Shown here piece by piece: positions 1 to 6,478 of a stretch of DNA of 6,885 nt. The stretch is from assembly GCA_003165495.1 (NCBI GenBank), contig PMMB01000272.1, positions 1 to 6,885 of the forward strand, in the 5' to 3' direction. The notes under the pieces are model-generated. The model saw nothing but the letters and a program-made list of their open reading frames with translations. It had not been told where the DNA came from and searched no databases. Source of the DNA: Gammaproteobacteria bacterium (lineage in GTDB: Bacteria > Pseudomonadota > Gammaproteobacteria > Steroidobacterales > Steroidobacteraceae). Position numbers and translations under genes: made by a program. The number at the start of each line of letters is the position of its first letter. The first letter of the stretch is position 1.

Positions 1-36
1 CCGGTGCCGGTTCCTGTCCCGGTGCCGGATCCCGGT
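1..36. repeat. Degenerate 6-bp tandem repeat (CCGGTG-like)
   Basis: Six consecutive hexamers resemble CCGGTG: CCGGTG, CCGGTT, CCTGTC, CCGGTG, CCGGAT, CCCGGT. Because the period is a multiple of three, the repeat is open on both strands, coding (Pro-Val)n on plus and (Gly-Thr)n on minus. This is why the strand of the flanking gene is hard to decide. The repeat may extend past the left edge. Confidence 0.6.
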
Positions 37-74
37 GGAGGCGGCGGTTTATGGGGGTCGTTTCCGTTTGGCAT
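1..74 (-). CDS. N-terminus of a divergent gene, cut by the window edge (unrecognised)
   Basis: On the minus strand an ATG at 74-72 opens a frame that runs off the left edge without a stop, giving 24 complete codons. The peptide begins M-P-N-G-N-D-P-H-K, then has a run of five prolines and a Gly-Thr alternating repeat. An AGGAG Shine-Dalgarno sequence (plus-strand CTCCT, 85-89) lies 10 bases upstream, and a weak sigma70-like promoter lies at 114-143. These signals favour this reading over the competing plus-strand reading of the same bases (a Pro-Val/Gly tail ending at 78). The low-complexity start looks like a disordered N-terminus. No function can be assigned from so short a piece. If real, it is transcribed divergently from the kinase gene. 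Confidence 0.45.
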   Translation of the reverse strand, partial: MPNGNDPHKPPPPPGSGTGTGTGT

Positions 75-78
75 GTGA
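1..78 (+). CDS. Alternative reading: C-terminal tail of an upstream gene
   Basis: Plus-strand frame 1 is open from base 1 to a TGA at 76-78. It encodes a Pro-Val repeat (four PV units), then Pro-Asp-Pro, five glycines, and a hydrophobic end L-W-G-S-F-P-F-G-M. This could be the disordered tail of a secreted or surface protein. It is mutually exclusive with the minus-strand start described for the same bases, and GC at third positions does not separate the two (about 60-65% in both). A stop codon is its only positive signal, so I rank it below the minus-strand reading. Confidence 0.3.
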   Translation, partial: PVPVPVPVPDPGGGGGLWGSFPFGM

Positions 79-113
79 GTCCAACTCCTAGTTTTTGGCC
101 ATGAGGCCCCGCT

Positions 114-143
114 TTCATACACGCAAGCAGCATCCCGCCGCAA
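114..143 (-). promoter_or_regulatory. Possible sigma70-type promoter for the left-edge minus-strand gene
   Basis: Read on the minus strand, TTGCGG (plus 138-143) is followed after 18 bases by TATGAA (plus 114-119). The TTG of the -35 box and four of six -10 bases match consensus. Transcription would start near 107 and give a leader of about 33 bases carrying the AGGAG at 85-89 before the ATG at 74. The match is weak and was found by eye; the agreement with the ribosome site is the main support. Confidence 0.28.
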
Positions 144-192
144 GAGTCGCCGGTGTTTGCGGTTCACCTGCGTCGGGGTGCATTCTCTGCTA

Positions 193-2616
193 ATGACGGG
201 AGACCGCATAGGGCAATATCGCGTACTGCGTACCTTGGGTGTCGGCGGTATGGGAGAGGTTTACCTTGCCGAACGGGCAGATGCAGAATTTGAGCAACAA
301 GTCGCCATCAAAGTAGTGCATGGCGGTAGTCTCGCGCGGGGGATTCAATCGCGACTCAAGATCGAGCGCCAAATCCTCGCTCAGCTCGATCATCCCAACA
401 TCGCACATCTGTTGGACGGCGGCTCGCTGCCGGATGGAACGGCCTACATCGTCATGGAATACGTGGATGGCATCCCCATCGACGCATTCTGCGACTCAAA
501 CCGTTTGGATATCGCGGCTCGTCTAAAGCTATTTCAGACGGTATGTGTCGCAGTGCATTACGCGCATCAGAACCTCATCGTGCATCGGGATCTGAAACCC
601 TCGAATATTTTGGTGACGGCGGCCGGCGTGCCAAAATTGCTTGATTTCGGGATCGCCAAGCTGTTGGACGACCGCCAAGCCATGCACCACACGCTGGCCG
701 TCACGCATGCCGATATTCGCGTGATGACTCCGGACCATGCAAGTCCCGAACAGGTCCGAGGCCAGGCAATCACCACATCGAGCGACGTCTATGTCTTGGG
801 TGTGCTGCTGTACAAATTGCTGACCGGCACCGGTCCGTTCGTCATCCCCTCGATGCGGCTCACGGATATCGAACGCGCCATCTGCGAAAAAGATCCGCCG
901 CTTCCCAGCCACTCCATAAACACCGAGGATTCGGCAACCCTGAGCATCGCGCAAGCGCGCAATACGACAGCCGGTCGATTACGGCGAACGCTCGGTGGCG
1001 ATCTGGACAATATCGTGCTGATGGCGATGCGCAAGGAGCCCGAACGCCGCTATAGCTCCGCGCAGCAGATGGCCGGCGATATTCAGCGCTATCTGGAGGG
1101 CAAGCCCGTCATCGCGCGCCGCGACACCATGTCGTACCGCACCATCAAGTTCATCAGCCGGCATTGGTTGCCGGTGACAGCCGGCGCGAGTGCAGTGCTT
1201 TTGATTCTGGCGTTCGCCGCAACAACGTACGTTCAATCCTTGCGTGTCGCGGCAGAACGCGACCGGGCGGCGGAGCAACGCGTCATGGCCGAGCGCGAAC
1301 GGGCACGCGCCGAGGAGGTATCAAGCTTCCTTGTGAATCTGTTCAAGCTGTCTGACCCGCAAGAGAATCGCGGCAACCAGGTCACCGCTCGAGAATTGTT
1401 GGACTCGGGCGCGAAACGCCTGCAAGCGGGTTTGCAGGATCAGCCCGCGACGAAGGCGGCGCTGCTGTCGACGGTCGGAGCAGTCTACGACAGCCTGGGA
1501 CAGTACAAGGAAGCGCTGCCGATATTGACCGAATCACTCACGCTTCAGCCGCAGTCGCGCGATAAATCCCGCATTGCAACGCTGTTGGAACTCGGTCGCG
1601 CCCGAACGGGCGCGGGCGATCTTAGCGGCGCAGAGACGCCATTGCAGGAAGCACTACATCTTTCGCAAGATTTTGGTGCCGCGAGCCAGGAGTCCGGTCG
1701 CTCTCTCTGGGCTTTGGGAGTACTCAGATACCAACAGGGCCGATTCGTCGACGCAAAGCGCCTTTACAATCGTAGCCTGGATATTCTGGAAGCCGCATCT
1801 GCCCCGCCCACCGACGTCTCGGCCTTGCTGGACGACCTCGCGCAGGTGTACGTGGCCCAGCAGCAATGGGCACTGGCCAAGCAAACGTACGAACGCGCAT
1901 TGGAAGTCGATCGCCGCGTTCTCGGAGACGATCATCCACGCGTTGCCGAACGCCTGAACAATCTGGCAATTGTCGCGCAAAACTTGGGTGACCTAAAACT
2001 CGCTGAAACTCTGTTTCGAGACGCGATCCGGCGCCACGAACGCGCCTATGGTGATCAACATCCCGATACTGGCACAGTTCGGGGCAATTACGGCTTGCTG
2101 CTGCAGCGCGAAGGACGACTGGCCGAGGCGGAGCCGCTGTTGCGAAATGCTCTCGACGTACAGCTCAAGCTGTCCGGACCCGACAACTACAACGTCGCCT
2201 ACGCCCGCGTCAGCTTAGCCATGCTTTTGCACGACCAGGGAAACTTCGGGGCGGCTGAAAGCGAATTCCGCACGGCGCTGGCGGTATACGACAAATCGCT
2301 CCCCGCCAATCATCAATATCGGGCGGCGCTGCTCATGCATTTCGCGCGTCTCCAGGTGGATCGCGGCAAATTTGCTGAGGCTCTGGCGATGAGCGAGCAA
2401 TCGCTGAATATATGGAATGCGACATCACCGGCCTTGAGCCAGTACACAGCGCAGGCCCACGCCATTCACGCCTATGCACTGGCGCATCTTGGCAAGCCGC
2501 GAGAAGCGGCTGAAGAGCTCGATGCCGCCCTGCCGGTGTTGTTGAAGGCGCGGGGCGCCGACGATCCCGTCGTGCGCCGCGCGCAGAATTGGCTCACCGC
2601 GAGTACCGCGCCTTAG
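193..2616 (+). CDS. Membrane-anchored Ser/Thr protein kinase with C-terminal TPR repeats
   Basis: An 807-residue Hanks-type Ser/Thr kinase. The kinase domain is about residues 9-305: glycine loop GVGGMGEV (16-23), ATP-binding Lys40 in AIK, HRDLKPSN with catalytic Asp133 and Asn138, DFG at 151-153, and SPE at 184-186 in the form MTPDHASPEQ usual for this kinase-TPR group. All catalytic residues are present, so it should be active; Thr179 is a plausible activation-loop phosphosite. One transmembrane helix (about 325-347) is followed by a charged Ala/Glu/Arg-rich helix (about 349-378), then about nine TPR units (about 422-788), the later ones spaced near 42 residues as in kinesin-light-chain-type TPRs. 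The topology implied is kinase in the cytoplasm and TPRs in the periplasm. I chose ATG 193 (MTGDRIGQYRVL) because related kinases begin just before this segment; an in-frame TTG at 157 would add 12 residues with no family-like sequence. Neither start has a strong ribosome site. No ECF sigma factor, phosphatase or other partner lies beside it in the window, so its target is unknown. Confidence 0.94.
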   Translation: MTGDRIGQYRVLRTLGVGGMGEVYLAERADAEFEQQVAIKVVHGGSLARGIQSRLKIERQILAQLDHPNIAHLLDGGSLPDGTAYIVMEYVDGIPIDAFCDSNRLDIAARLKLFQTVCVAVHYAHQNLIVHRDLKPSNILVTAAGVPKLLDFGIAKLLDDRQAMHHTLAVTHADIRVMTPDHASPEQVRGQAITTSSDVYVLGVLLYKLLTGTGPFVIPSMRLTDIERAICEKDPPLPSHSINTEDSATLSIAQARNTTAGRLRRTLGGDLDNIVLMAMRKEPERRYSSAQQMAGDIQRYLEGKPVIARRDTMSYRTIKFISRHWLPVTAGASAVLLILAFAATTYVQSLRVAAERDRAAEQRVMAERERARAEEVSSFLVNLFKLSDPQENRGNQVTARELLDSGAKRLQAGLQDQPATKAALLSTVGAVYDSLGQYKEALPILTESLTLQPQSRDKSRIATLLELGRARTGAGDLSGAETPLQEALHLSQDFGAASQESGRSLWALGVLRYQQGRFVDAKRLYNRSLDILEAASAPPTDVSALLDDLAQVYVAQQQWALAKQTYERALEVDRRVLGDDHPRVAERLNNLAIVAQNLGDLKLAETLFRDAIRRHERAYGDQHPDTGTVRGNYGLLLQREGRLAEAEPLLRNALDVQLKLSGPDNYNVAYARVSLAMLLHDQGNFGAAESEFRTALAVYDKSLPANHQYRAALLMHFARLQVDRGKFAEALAMSEQSLNIWNATSPALSQYTAQAHAIHAYALAHLGKPREAAEELDAALPVLLKARGADDPVVRRAQNWLTASTAP

Positions 2617-2644
2617 CGGCAACCTCCCGCTAGGCGGACACACG

Positions 2645-2660
2645 CGTTTCCGCGGAAACG
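2645..2660. terminator. 16-bp palindrome between convergent genes, possible hairpin terminator
   Basis: CGTTTCCGCGGAAACG is a perfect 16-bp palindrome lying between the kinase stop (2616) and the ilvA stop (2671). As RNA it can fold into a 6-bp stem with a CGCG loop from either strand, so it could mark the 3' end of both converging transcripts. No T-run follows on either strand, so it is not a canonical intrinsic terminator; a 3'-end-protecting stem or a protein-binding site is equally possible. The rest of the 54-bp gap shows only a short CCGC-TAG-GCGG dyad. Confidence 0.35.
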
Positions 2661-2670
2661 GCGCGACGCA

Positions 2671-4191
2671 TCAGCCGCCGAGAAAAATCTTGTAAGCCGG
2701 GTTGTCGGTCTCTTCGGTGTAGGCGTAATGCAGTTCGTTGAGATGCAATAGAAAGTCGGTCCGCGTTTCGAGGGGAACCTGGATGCCGGCGAGAACTCGG
2801 CCGTAATCCGATCCGTGATTGCGGTAGTGAAATAGGCTGATGTTCCAGCCGGTACCGATGGCCTGCAGAAACTTGAGCAGCGCCCCGGGGCGCTCCGGGA
2901 ATTCGAATCGATACAGGCGCTCGTCGTTGAGGCCGCGCGCCTGCCCGCCCACCATATAGCGCACATGTAACTTGGCCATTTCATTGTCGGTCATGTCGCG
3001 CACGGCAAAGCCCGCGGCCGCGATGCTGTGGAGCAGCCCATCGCGCTCAGCCTTGCCTTGAGTGAGGGCGAGGCCGACGAATATTTGCGCTGCTTTCAAG
3101 TCCCCATAGCGGTAGTTGAACTCCGTGACGCTTTGCCGGCCCAGCAGTTCGCAGAAGCGCAGGAACGAACCCGGCACCTCCGGCATCTCCACGGCGAACA
3201 GTGCCTCGCGCTGGGCGCCTAGGTCCGCACGCTCGGCCACATACCGCAACCGGTCGAAATTCATATTGGCGCCGCCGTTGATCGCGATGAGCGTGCGCGC
3301 GGTGCAATTTTCACGCGCCACGTACTTCTTGATCCCTGCAACGGCCAGCGCGCCCGCCGCCTCCGCAATAGAGCGCGTATCTTGGAAAATGTCCTGGATG
3401 GCGGCACAGATCTGATCCGTGGTCACCAAGATGATTTCATCCACGTATTGGCGGGCGAGACGAAAAGTTTCCTCGCCCACGCGCCGCACCGCGACGCCAT
3501 CGGCGAACATGCCCACTCGATCGAGGGTGACGCGTTTTCCGGCCCGCAGCGATTCGTACATTCCGGCCGCGTCTTCCGGCTCGACCCCGATGATCTTGAT
3601 GCGTGGATACAGCGATTTCACATAGGCGGCGATGCCGGCTATCAGGCCGCCGCCGCCGACAGGCACGAAAATCGCGTCGATTTCATCGCCGTGGTGCTGG
3701 CGCAGGATCTCCATGGCGATCGTGCCTTGCCCGGCGATCACATCGGGATCGTCGAAGGGGTGCACGAACACCAGCCCACGCTCCCGGCCAAGTTCAAGGG
3801 CATGTTCGTAGGCTTGATCATAATCGTCGCCGTGCAACACGATTTCGCCGCCCAGGTCGGCAACCGCCTGCACCTTGATGTCGGGCGTCGTCAATGGCAT
3901 GACGATGACGGCCGGAATGCCCCGCGTGCGGGCGCCTAGCGCGACCCCCTGCGCATGGTTGCCGGCCGAAGCGCAGATGACGCCGCGCTGCGCGCTGATC
4001 GCCGACAATTGCGCAATCTTGTTGTATGCGCCGCGAATTTTGAACGAAAACACCGGCTGAAGGTCTTCACGTTTGAACAAGATGCGATTGTCCAAGCGAC
4101 GCGACAACCGCGGTGCGGCTTCCAGCGATGTCTCGACGGCGACGTCGTACACCTTGGCTTTGAGGATGCGATCTACGTAGTTTTCTTGCAC
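2671..4191 (-). CDS. ilvA: Threonine deaminase (threonine ammonia-lyase), biosynthetic
   Basis: A PLP enzyme converting L-threonine to 2-oxobutanoate and ammonia, the committed step of isoleucine synthesis in the cytoplasm. The protein has 506 residues, close to the 514 of E. coli IlvA. The catalytic fold-type II domain (about 1-320) has SFKIRGAYNK with PLP-binding Lys51, SAGNHAQG (75-82), the glycine-rich phosphate loop VGGGGLIAG (178-186), and NGGANMNFDRLRY (305-317). Two ACT-like regulatory domains follow (about 328-402 and 425-500; the second contains FPERPGALLKF and NISLFHYRNHGSDYGR). Two such domains mark the long, isoleucine-inhibited, valine-activated form rather than the short catabolic TdcB type. 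The start is GTG at 4191-4189: an in-frame TAA lies at 4203-4201, and the conserved VYDVAVET segment begins at residue 14, so no later start fits. There is no clear ribosome site. A 13-codon ORF ends 4 bases upstream. The gene is divergent from dsbD and convergent with the kinase gene. Confidence 0.96.
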   Translation of the reverse strand: MQENYVDRILKAKVYDVAVETSLEAAPRLSRRLDNRILFKREDLQPVFSFKIRGAYNKIAQLSAISAQRGVICASAGNHAQGVALGARTRGIPAVIVMPLTTPDIKVQAVADLGGEIVLHGDDYDQAYEHALELGRERGLVFVHPFDDPDVIAGQGTIAMEILRQHHGDEIDAIFVPVGGGGLIAGIAAYVKSLYPRIKIIGVEPEDAAGMYESLRAGKRVTLDRVGMFADGVAVRRVGEETFRLARQYVDEIILVTTDQICAAIQDIFQDTRSIAEAAGALAVAGIKKYVARENCTARTLIAINGGANMNFDRLRYVAERADLGAQREALFAVEMPEVPGSFLRFCELLGRQSVTEFNYRYGDLKAAQIFVGLALTQGKAERDGLLHSIAAAGFAVRDMTDNEMAKLHVRYMVGGQARGLNDERLYRFEFPERPGALLKFLQAIGTGWNISLFHYRNHGSDYGRVLAGIQVPLETRTDFLLHLNELHYAYTEETDNPAYKIFLGG

Positions 4192-4305
4192 ACACCTACA
4201 TTAGCTCAAGCGTCCACGGAGCGGTATGGCTGCTCATACTGTGAGATGCTCCACAGCCCTCGGAGCCTAAGGGTTTTGCCTCCCTTAATTGGGTAACATA
4301 TCGCT
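4192..4305. promoter_or_regulatory. Divergent ilvA/dsbD control region with short dyads
   Basis: The 114 bases between the two divergent start codons must hold both promoters. Visible dyads are CTCA-5-TGAG (4233-4245), GCTCC-9-GGAGC (4248-4252 with 4262-4266) and TAAGGG-8-CCCTTA (4268-4273 with 4282-4287). A further GGAGC at 4218-4222 could also pair with GCTCC at 4248-4252. A weak -10-like TAACAT sits at 4294-4299, only 6 bases before the dsbD ATG, with no good -35 box at the right spacing. I see no convincing sigma70 promoter for ilvA. The region is certain to be intergenic; the role of each dyad is inference. Confidence 0.45.
4196..4237 (-). CDS. Possible 13-codon leader ORF upstream of ilvA
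   Basis: On the minus strand ATG at 4237-4235 opens a 13-codon frame, MSSHTAPWTLELM, ending with TAG at 4198-4196, four bases before the ilvA GTG. A GGAG lies 11 bases upstream of the ATG, somewhat far for a ribosome site. The peptide has two Leu and one Trp but no Ile or Val, so it does not look like a classical branched-chain attenuator peptide. Its close end to ilvA, which lacks a good ribosome site, would fit translational coupling. A chance ORF of this length is also quite possible. Confidence 0.25.
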   Translation of the reverse strand: MSSHTAPWTLELM

Positions 4306-6426
4306 ATGCGCACTATGAGTTTTTGGCTGTTGGGCTTGTTCCTGGCCTCACCGGCGGCCTTTCCTCTCTCGGGAAATGTCGTTGCCACGGCCAATGTGAA
4401 GGCGCATTTGGTCAGTGAGCCGAGCGCGATCGCTCCGGGCCAGTCGTTCTGGGTCGCCCTGGAATTCAACATTCGCGATGGCTGGCATACATACTGGCGC
4501 AATCCCGGCGACTCCGGTCAGGCCACGGCGCTCAAGTGGCAGCTGCCGCCGGGATTCACGGCGGGAGACATCGTCTGGACCACGCCGCATCGTTTCGAGA
4601 TTCCGCCCCTCATGAATTACGGCTACGCCAAGCATGCGGTGCATCTGGTCAATATCACTGCGCCCAAGGACTTGACGGCCGGTACGCCGATCGTGCTGTC
4701 GGCAAAAGCCAGCTGGTTGGTCTGCTCCGACGTGTGCATTCCCGAAGAGGCCGAACTGCAATTGAAACTGCCGGTGAACACAGAGCCCGGTGCCATCGAT
4801 CCGGCGGACGCTGCGCTCTTCGCAGCGGCGCGCAGCGAGTTGCCCACCGCGCAACTTGCCGCGACGACCGCTCGGATTCAGAACGGCCAACTGGTGATCG
4901 CGCTCGGTAGGGAGTGGGGCGCCACGCTGACGCAGATCAAGTCATTGGCTTTCTTTCCCTATGACGAGGGTGGCATCGAGTACGCCGCGCCACAGACCCT
5001 GAGCCGCAACAAGGATGTCGTCGAACTCGCGATGAAGTTGGGCGATCGGCCGCCCCAGGCAGGGATTATTCGCGGCGTGCTGTTGGCGACCGAGCTGAGC
5101 GGCAACGAGACGGTAACCGTGCCCATGGAGATCGCCGCAAATTTTGCCCAGGCAGGCGGCGAATCGGAGACCTCCGTACCGGTTTTGCTTTTGCTGGCCG
5201 TCTTGGGCGGCTTAATCCTGAATTTGATGCCCTGCGTGTTCCCCGTGCTGTCGATCAAGGCCATGAGTCTGGTCGAGCAGGCGAAAAAGCATCCCGCCAT
5301 CGTGCGCACCAAAGGTGTGGTGTTCGCGGCGGGAGTCATTGGTTCCATGCTCTGCCTCGCCGCCGTGCTGCTCGCGCTGCGAGCCGGCGGGGAGCAGATC
5401 GGCTGGGGCTTCCAGTTGCAGTCACCGCTGTTCGTTACGCTGATGGTGTACTTGCTGTTGGCGGTGGGCCTTAACCTGTCCGGTGTTTTTGAAGTCGGGG
5501 GTACGCTTGCCGGCATCGGCGACGGTCTAACCCAGGGTGACGGCTATCGCGCATCATTCTTCACCGGAGTGCTGACGACTCTGGTCGCCACGCCGTGCAC
5601 TGCACCCTTTATGGCCGCCGCAGTGGGCGCGGCGCTGACCAAATCACCGATGGTCGCGCTGTGCATTTTTGCAGCCTTAGGGTTTGGTCTTGCGTTGCCG
5701 TACTTGCTGCTGTCATTCGCTCCGTGGTTGCGCCGCGCGCTGCCGAAACCAGGAGCATGGATGGATACGCTGAAACAGATCTTTGCGTTTCCGATCTACG
5801 CGTCGGCGGCATGGTTATTGTGGGTGCTTGCGCAGGAGGCGTCGTCCATCGGCTTGGGCGCTGCGTTGGCCGGTGCGATCCTCATCGCATTCGCGGCGTG
5901 GGTTTACCAGAAGTCAAAATCAGGTTCCACGCGGGGCCGCGGGGCCGCGCTCGTTACCGCAACGCTCGCCGTGCTGCTCGCCATCGTTCTGCCGGTGCGC
6001 TTCGCGGACGTCGCCACGGCTTCGTCCGGCGTGTCCGCGGGCGGCGCGCGCGCCGCGGACGAGTGGCAGCCCTACGACGCGGCACAAGTTGCCAAGCTCA
6101 ACGCCGCCGGGCGCCCGCTGCTGGTGAATTTTACCGCCAGCTGGTGTCTGACCTGCCTGGTCAACGAGCGCAATGCCTTTGCCGACTCCGCCGTTCAGCA
6201 GGTTTTCCGTAACAAAGGCGTCACGCTGATGAAGGGCGATTGGACCAATCGAGATCCGGCCATCACCCGGGCCTTGGCCGCCTTCGGACGCGCCGGGGTA
6301 CCGCTCTACGTGGCGTACAACTCGAAGCCCGGGTCATCCGAACCCGTCATTCTGCCGCAGCTTCTGACCCCGGGCATCGTGCAAAGCGCGTTCGCCGACG
6401 CACCCGGCCGCGATTCGGCCCCTTAA
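4306..6426 (+). CDS. dsbD: DsbD/ScsB-family protein-disulfide reductase
   Basis: An inner-membrane protein that passes electrons from cytoplasmic thioredoxin to periplasmic thiol partners. It has 706 residues against about 565 for E. coli DsbD; the extra length is in the N-terminal periplasmic region. Order: signal peptide (about 1-20 or to 27), periplasmic domain (about 28-285) with WLVCSDVC (Cys140/Cys144), about eight transmembrane helices between 289 and 563 with NLMPCVFP (Cys310) and ATPCTAP (Cys431), a linker rich in Ala/Gly/Ser, then a thioredoxin domain (about 585-700) with WCLTC (Cys614/Cys617) and cis-proline at 666 (GVP). All three redox pairs are present, so it should work. The CX3C spacing and long N-terminal domain resemble ScsB-type proteins more than classical DsbD, whose pair is spaced CX5C. 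Start: ATG 4306; a second ATG at 4315 is possible, and neither has a ribosome site. No ccm, scsC/scsD or cutA gene is next to it in the window, so the partner is unknown. Confidence 0.93.
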   Translation: MRTMSFWLLGLFLASPAAFPLSGNVVATANVKAHLVSEPSAIAPGQSFWVALEFNIRDGWHTYWRNPGDSGQATALKWQLPPGFTAGDIVWTTPHRFEIPPLMNYGYAKHAVHLVNITAPKDLTAGTPIVLSAKASWLVCSDVCIPEEAELQLKLPVNTEPGAIDPADAALFAAARSELPTAQLAATTARIQNGQLVIALGREWGATLTQIKSLAFFPYDEGGIEYAAPQTLSRNKDVVELAMKLGDRPPQAGIIRGVLLATELSGNETVTVPMEIAANFAQAGGESETSVPVLLLLAVLGGLILNLMPCVFPVLSIKAMSLVEQAKKHPAIVRTKGVVFAAGVIGSMLCLAAVLLALRAGGEQIGWGFQLQSPLFVTLMVYLLLAVGLNLSGVFEVGGTLAGIGDGLTQGDGYRASFFTGVLTTLVATPCTAPFMAAAVGAALTKSPMVALCIFAALGFGLALPYLLLSFAPWLRRALPKPGAWMDTLKQIFAFPIYASAAWLLWVLAQEASSIGLGAALAGAILIAFAAWVYQKSKSGSTRGRGAALVTATLAVLLAIVLPVRFADVATASSGVSAGGARAADEWQPYDAAQVAKLNAAGRPLLVNFTASWCLTCLVNERNAFADSAVQQVFRNKGVTLMKGDWTNRDPAITRALAAFGRAGVPLYVAYNSKPGSSEPVILPQLLTPGIVQSAFADAPGRDSAP

Positions 6427-6460
6427 GATTTTCGTCACTACGATTTTCAATGGGCCGTGA

Positions 6461-6478
6461 ATGCTGCATGCTGCATGC
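6461..6478. repeat. 7-bp tandem repeat at a gene start (ATGCTGC, about 2.5 copies)
   Basis: ATGCTGC occurs twice in tandem (6461-6467, 6468-6474), followed by ATGC. Each copy carries an ATG, and since seven is not a multiple of three these ATGs lie in three different frames. Only those at 6461 and 6479 open the downstream gene. The overlapping GCATGC units are also self-complementary. The copy number is small, so slippage is unlikely to be frequent. Confidence 0.5.

Noticed and set aside
93..110. GGCC-ATGA-GGCC dyad near the left intergenic region
   Set aside because: A 4-bp stem with no T-run in the right place on either strand; too weak for a terminator or operator call.
157..192. TTG start 12 codons upstream of the kinase ATG
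   Set aside because: The extra residues (MRFTCVGVHSLL) do not resemble kinase N-termini, and ATG 193 sits at the usual distance from the glycine loop. An AAGAG 10 bases before the TTG keeps it possible but less likely.
529..954. 141-codon minus-strand ORF inside the kinase gene
   Set aside because: It lies fully antisense to the conserved kinase core, has Cys/His/Arg-rich composition with no motif, and is explained as a shadow of the coding frame.
3382..3939. 185-codon plus-strand ORF inside ilvA
   Set aside because: It is antisense to conserved PLP-domain motifs of ilvA and its sequence has no family features; a common shadow in GC-rich DNA.
4959..5516. 185-codon minus-strand ORF inside dsbD
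   Set aside because: It is antisense to the transmembrane core containing Cys310; Ser/Thr/Pro-rich composition is typical of a shadow frame.
5933..5948. Tandem 8-bp repeat GGGGCCGC inside dsbD
   Set aside because: Only two copies, in a GC-rich loop segment of a frame that is intact on both sides; no sign that the unit number varies.
5595..6212. 205-codon plus-strand ORF in another frame of dsbD
   Set aside because: Arg/Gly/Ala-rich translation overlapping the Cys431 and CLTC regions of dsbD; no independent start signal or motif.
6427..6460. Possible terminator or paired GATTTTC direct repeats after dsbD
   Set aside because: GATTTTC occurs at 6427-6433 and 6442-6448, but there is no stem followed by a T-run and no known site matches; two 7-bp AT-rich words can arise by chance.
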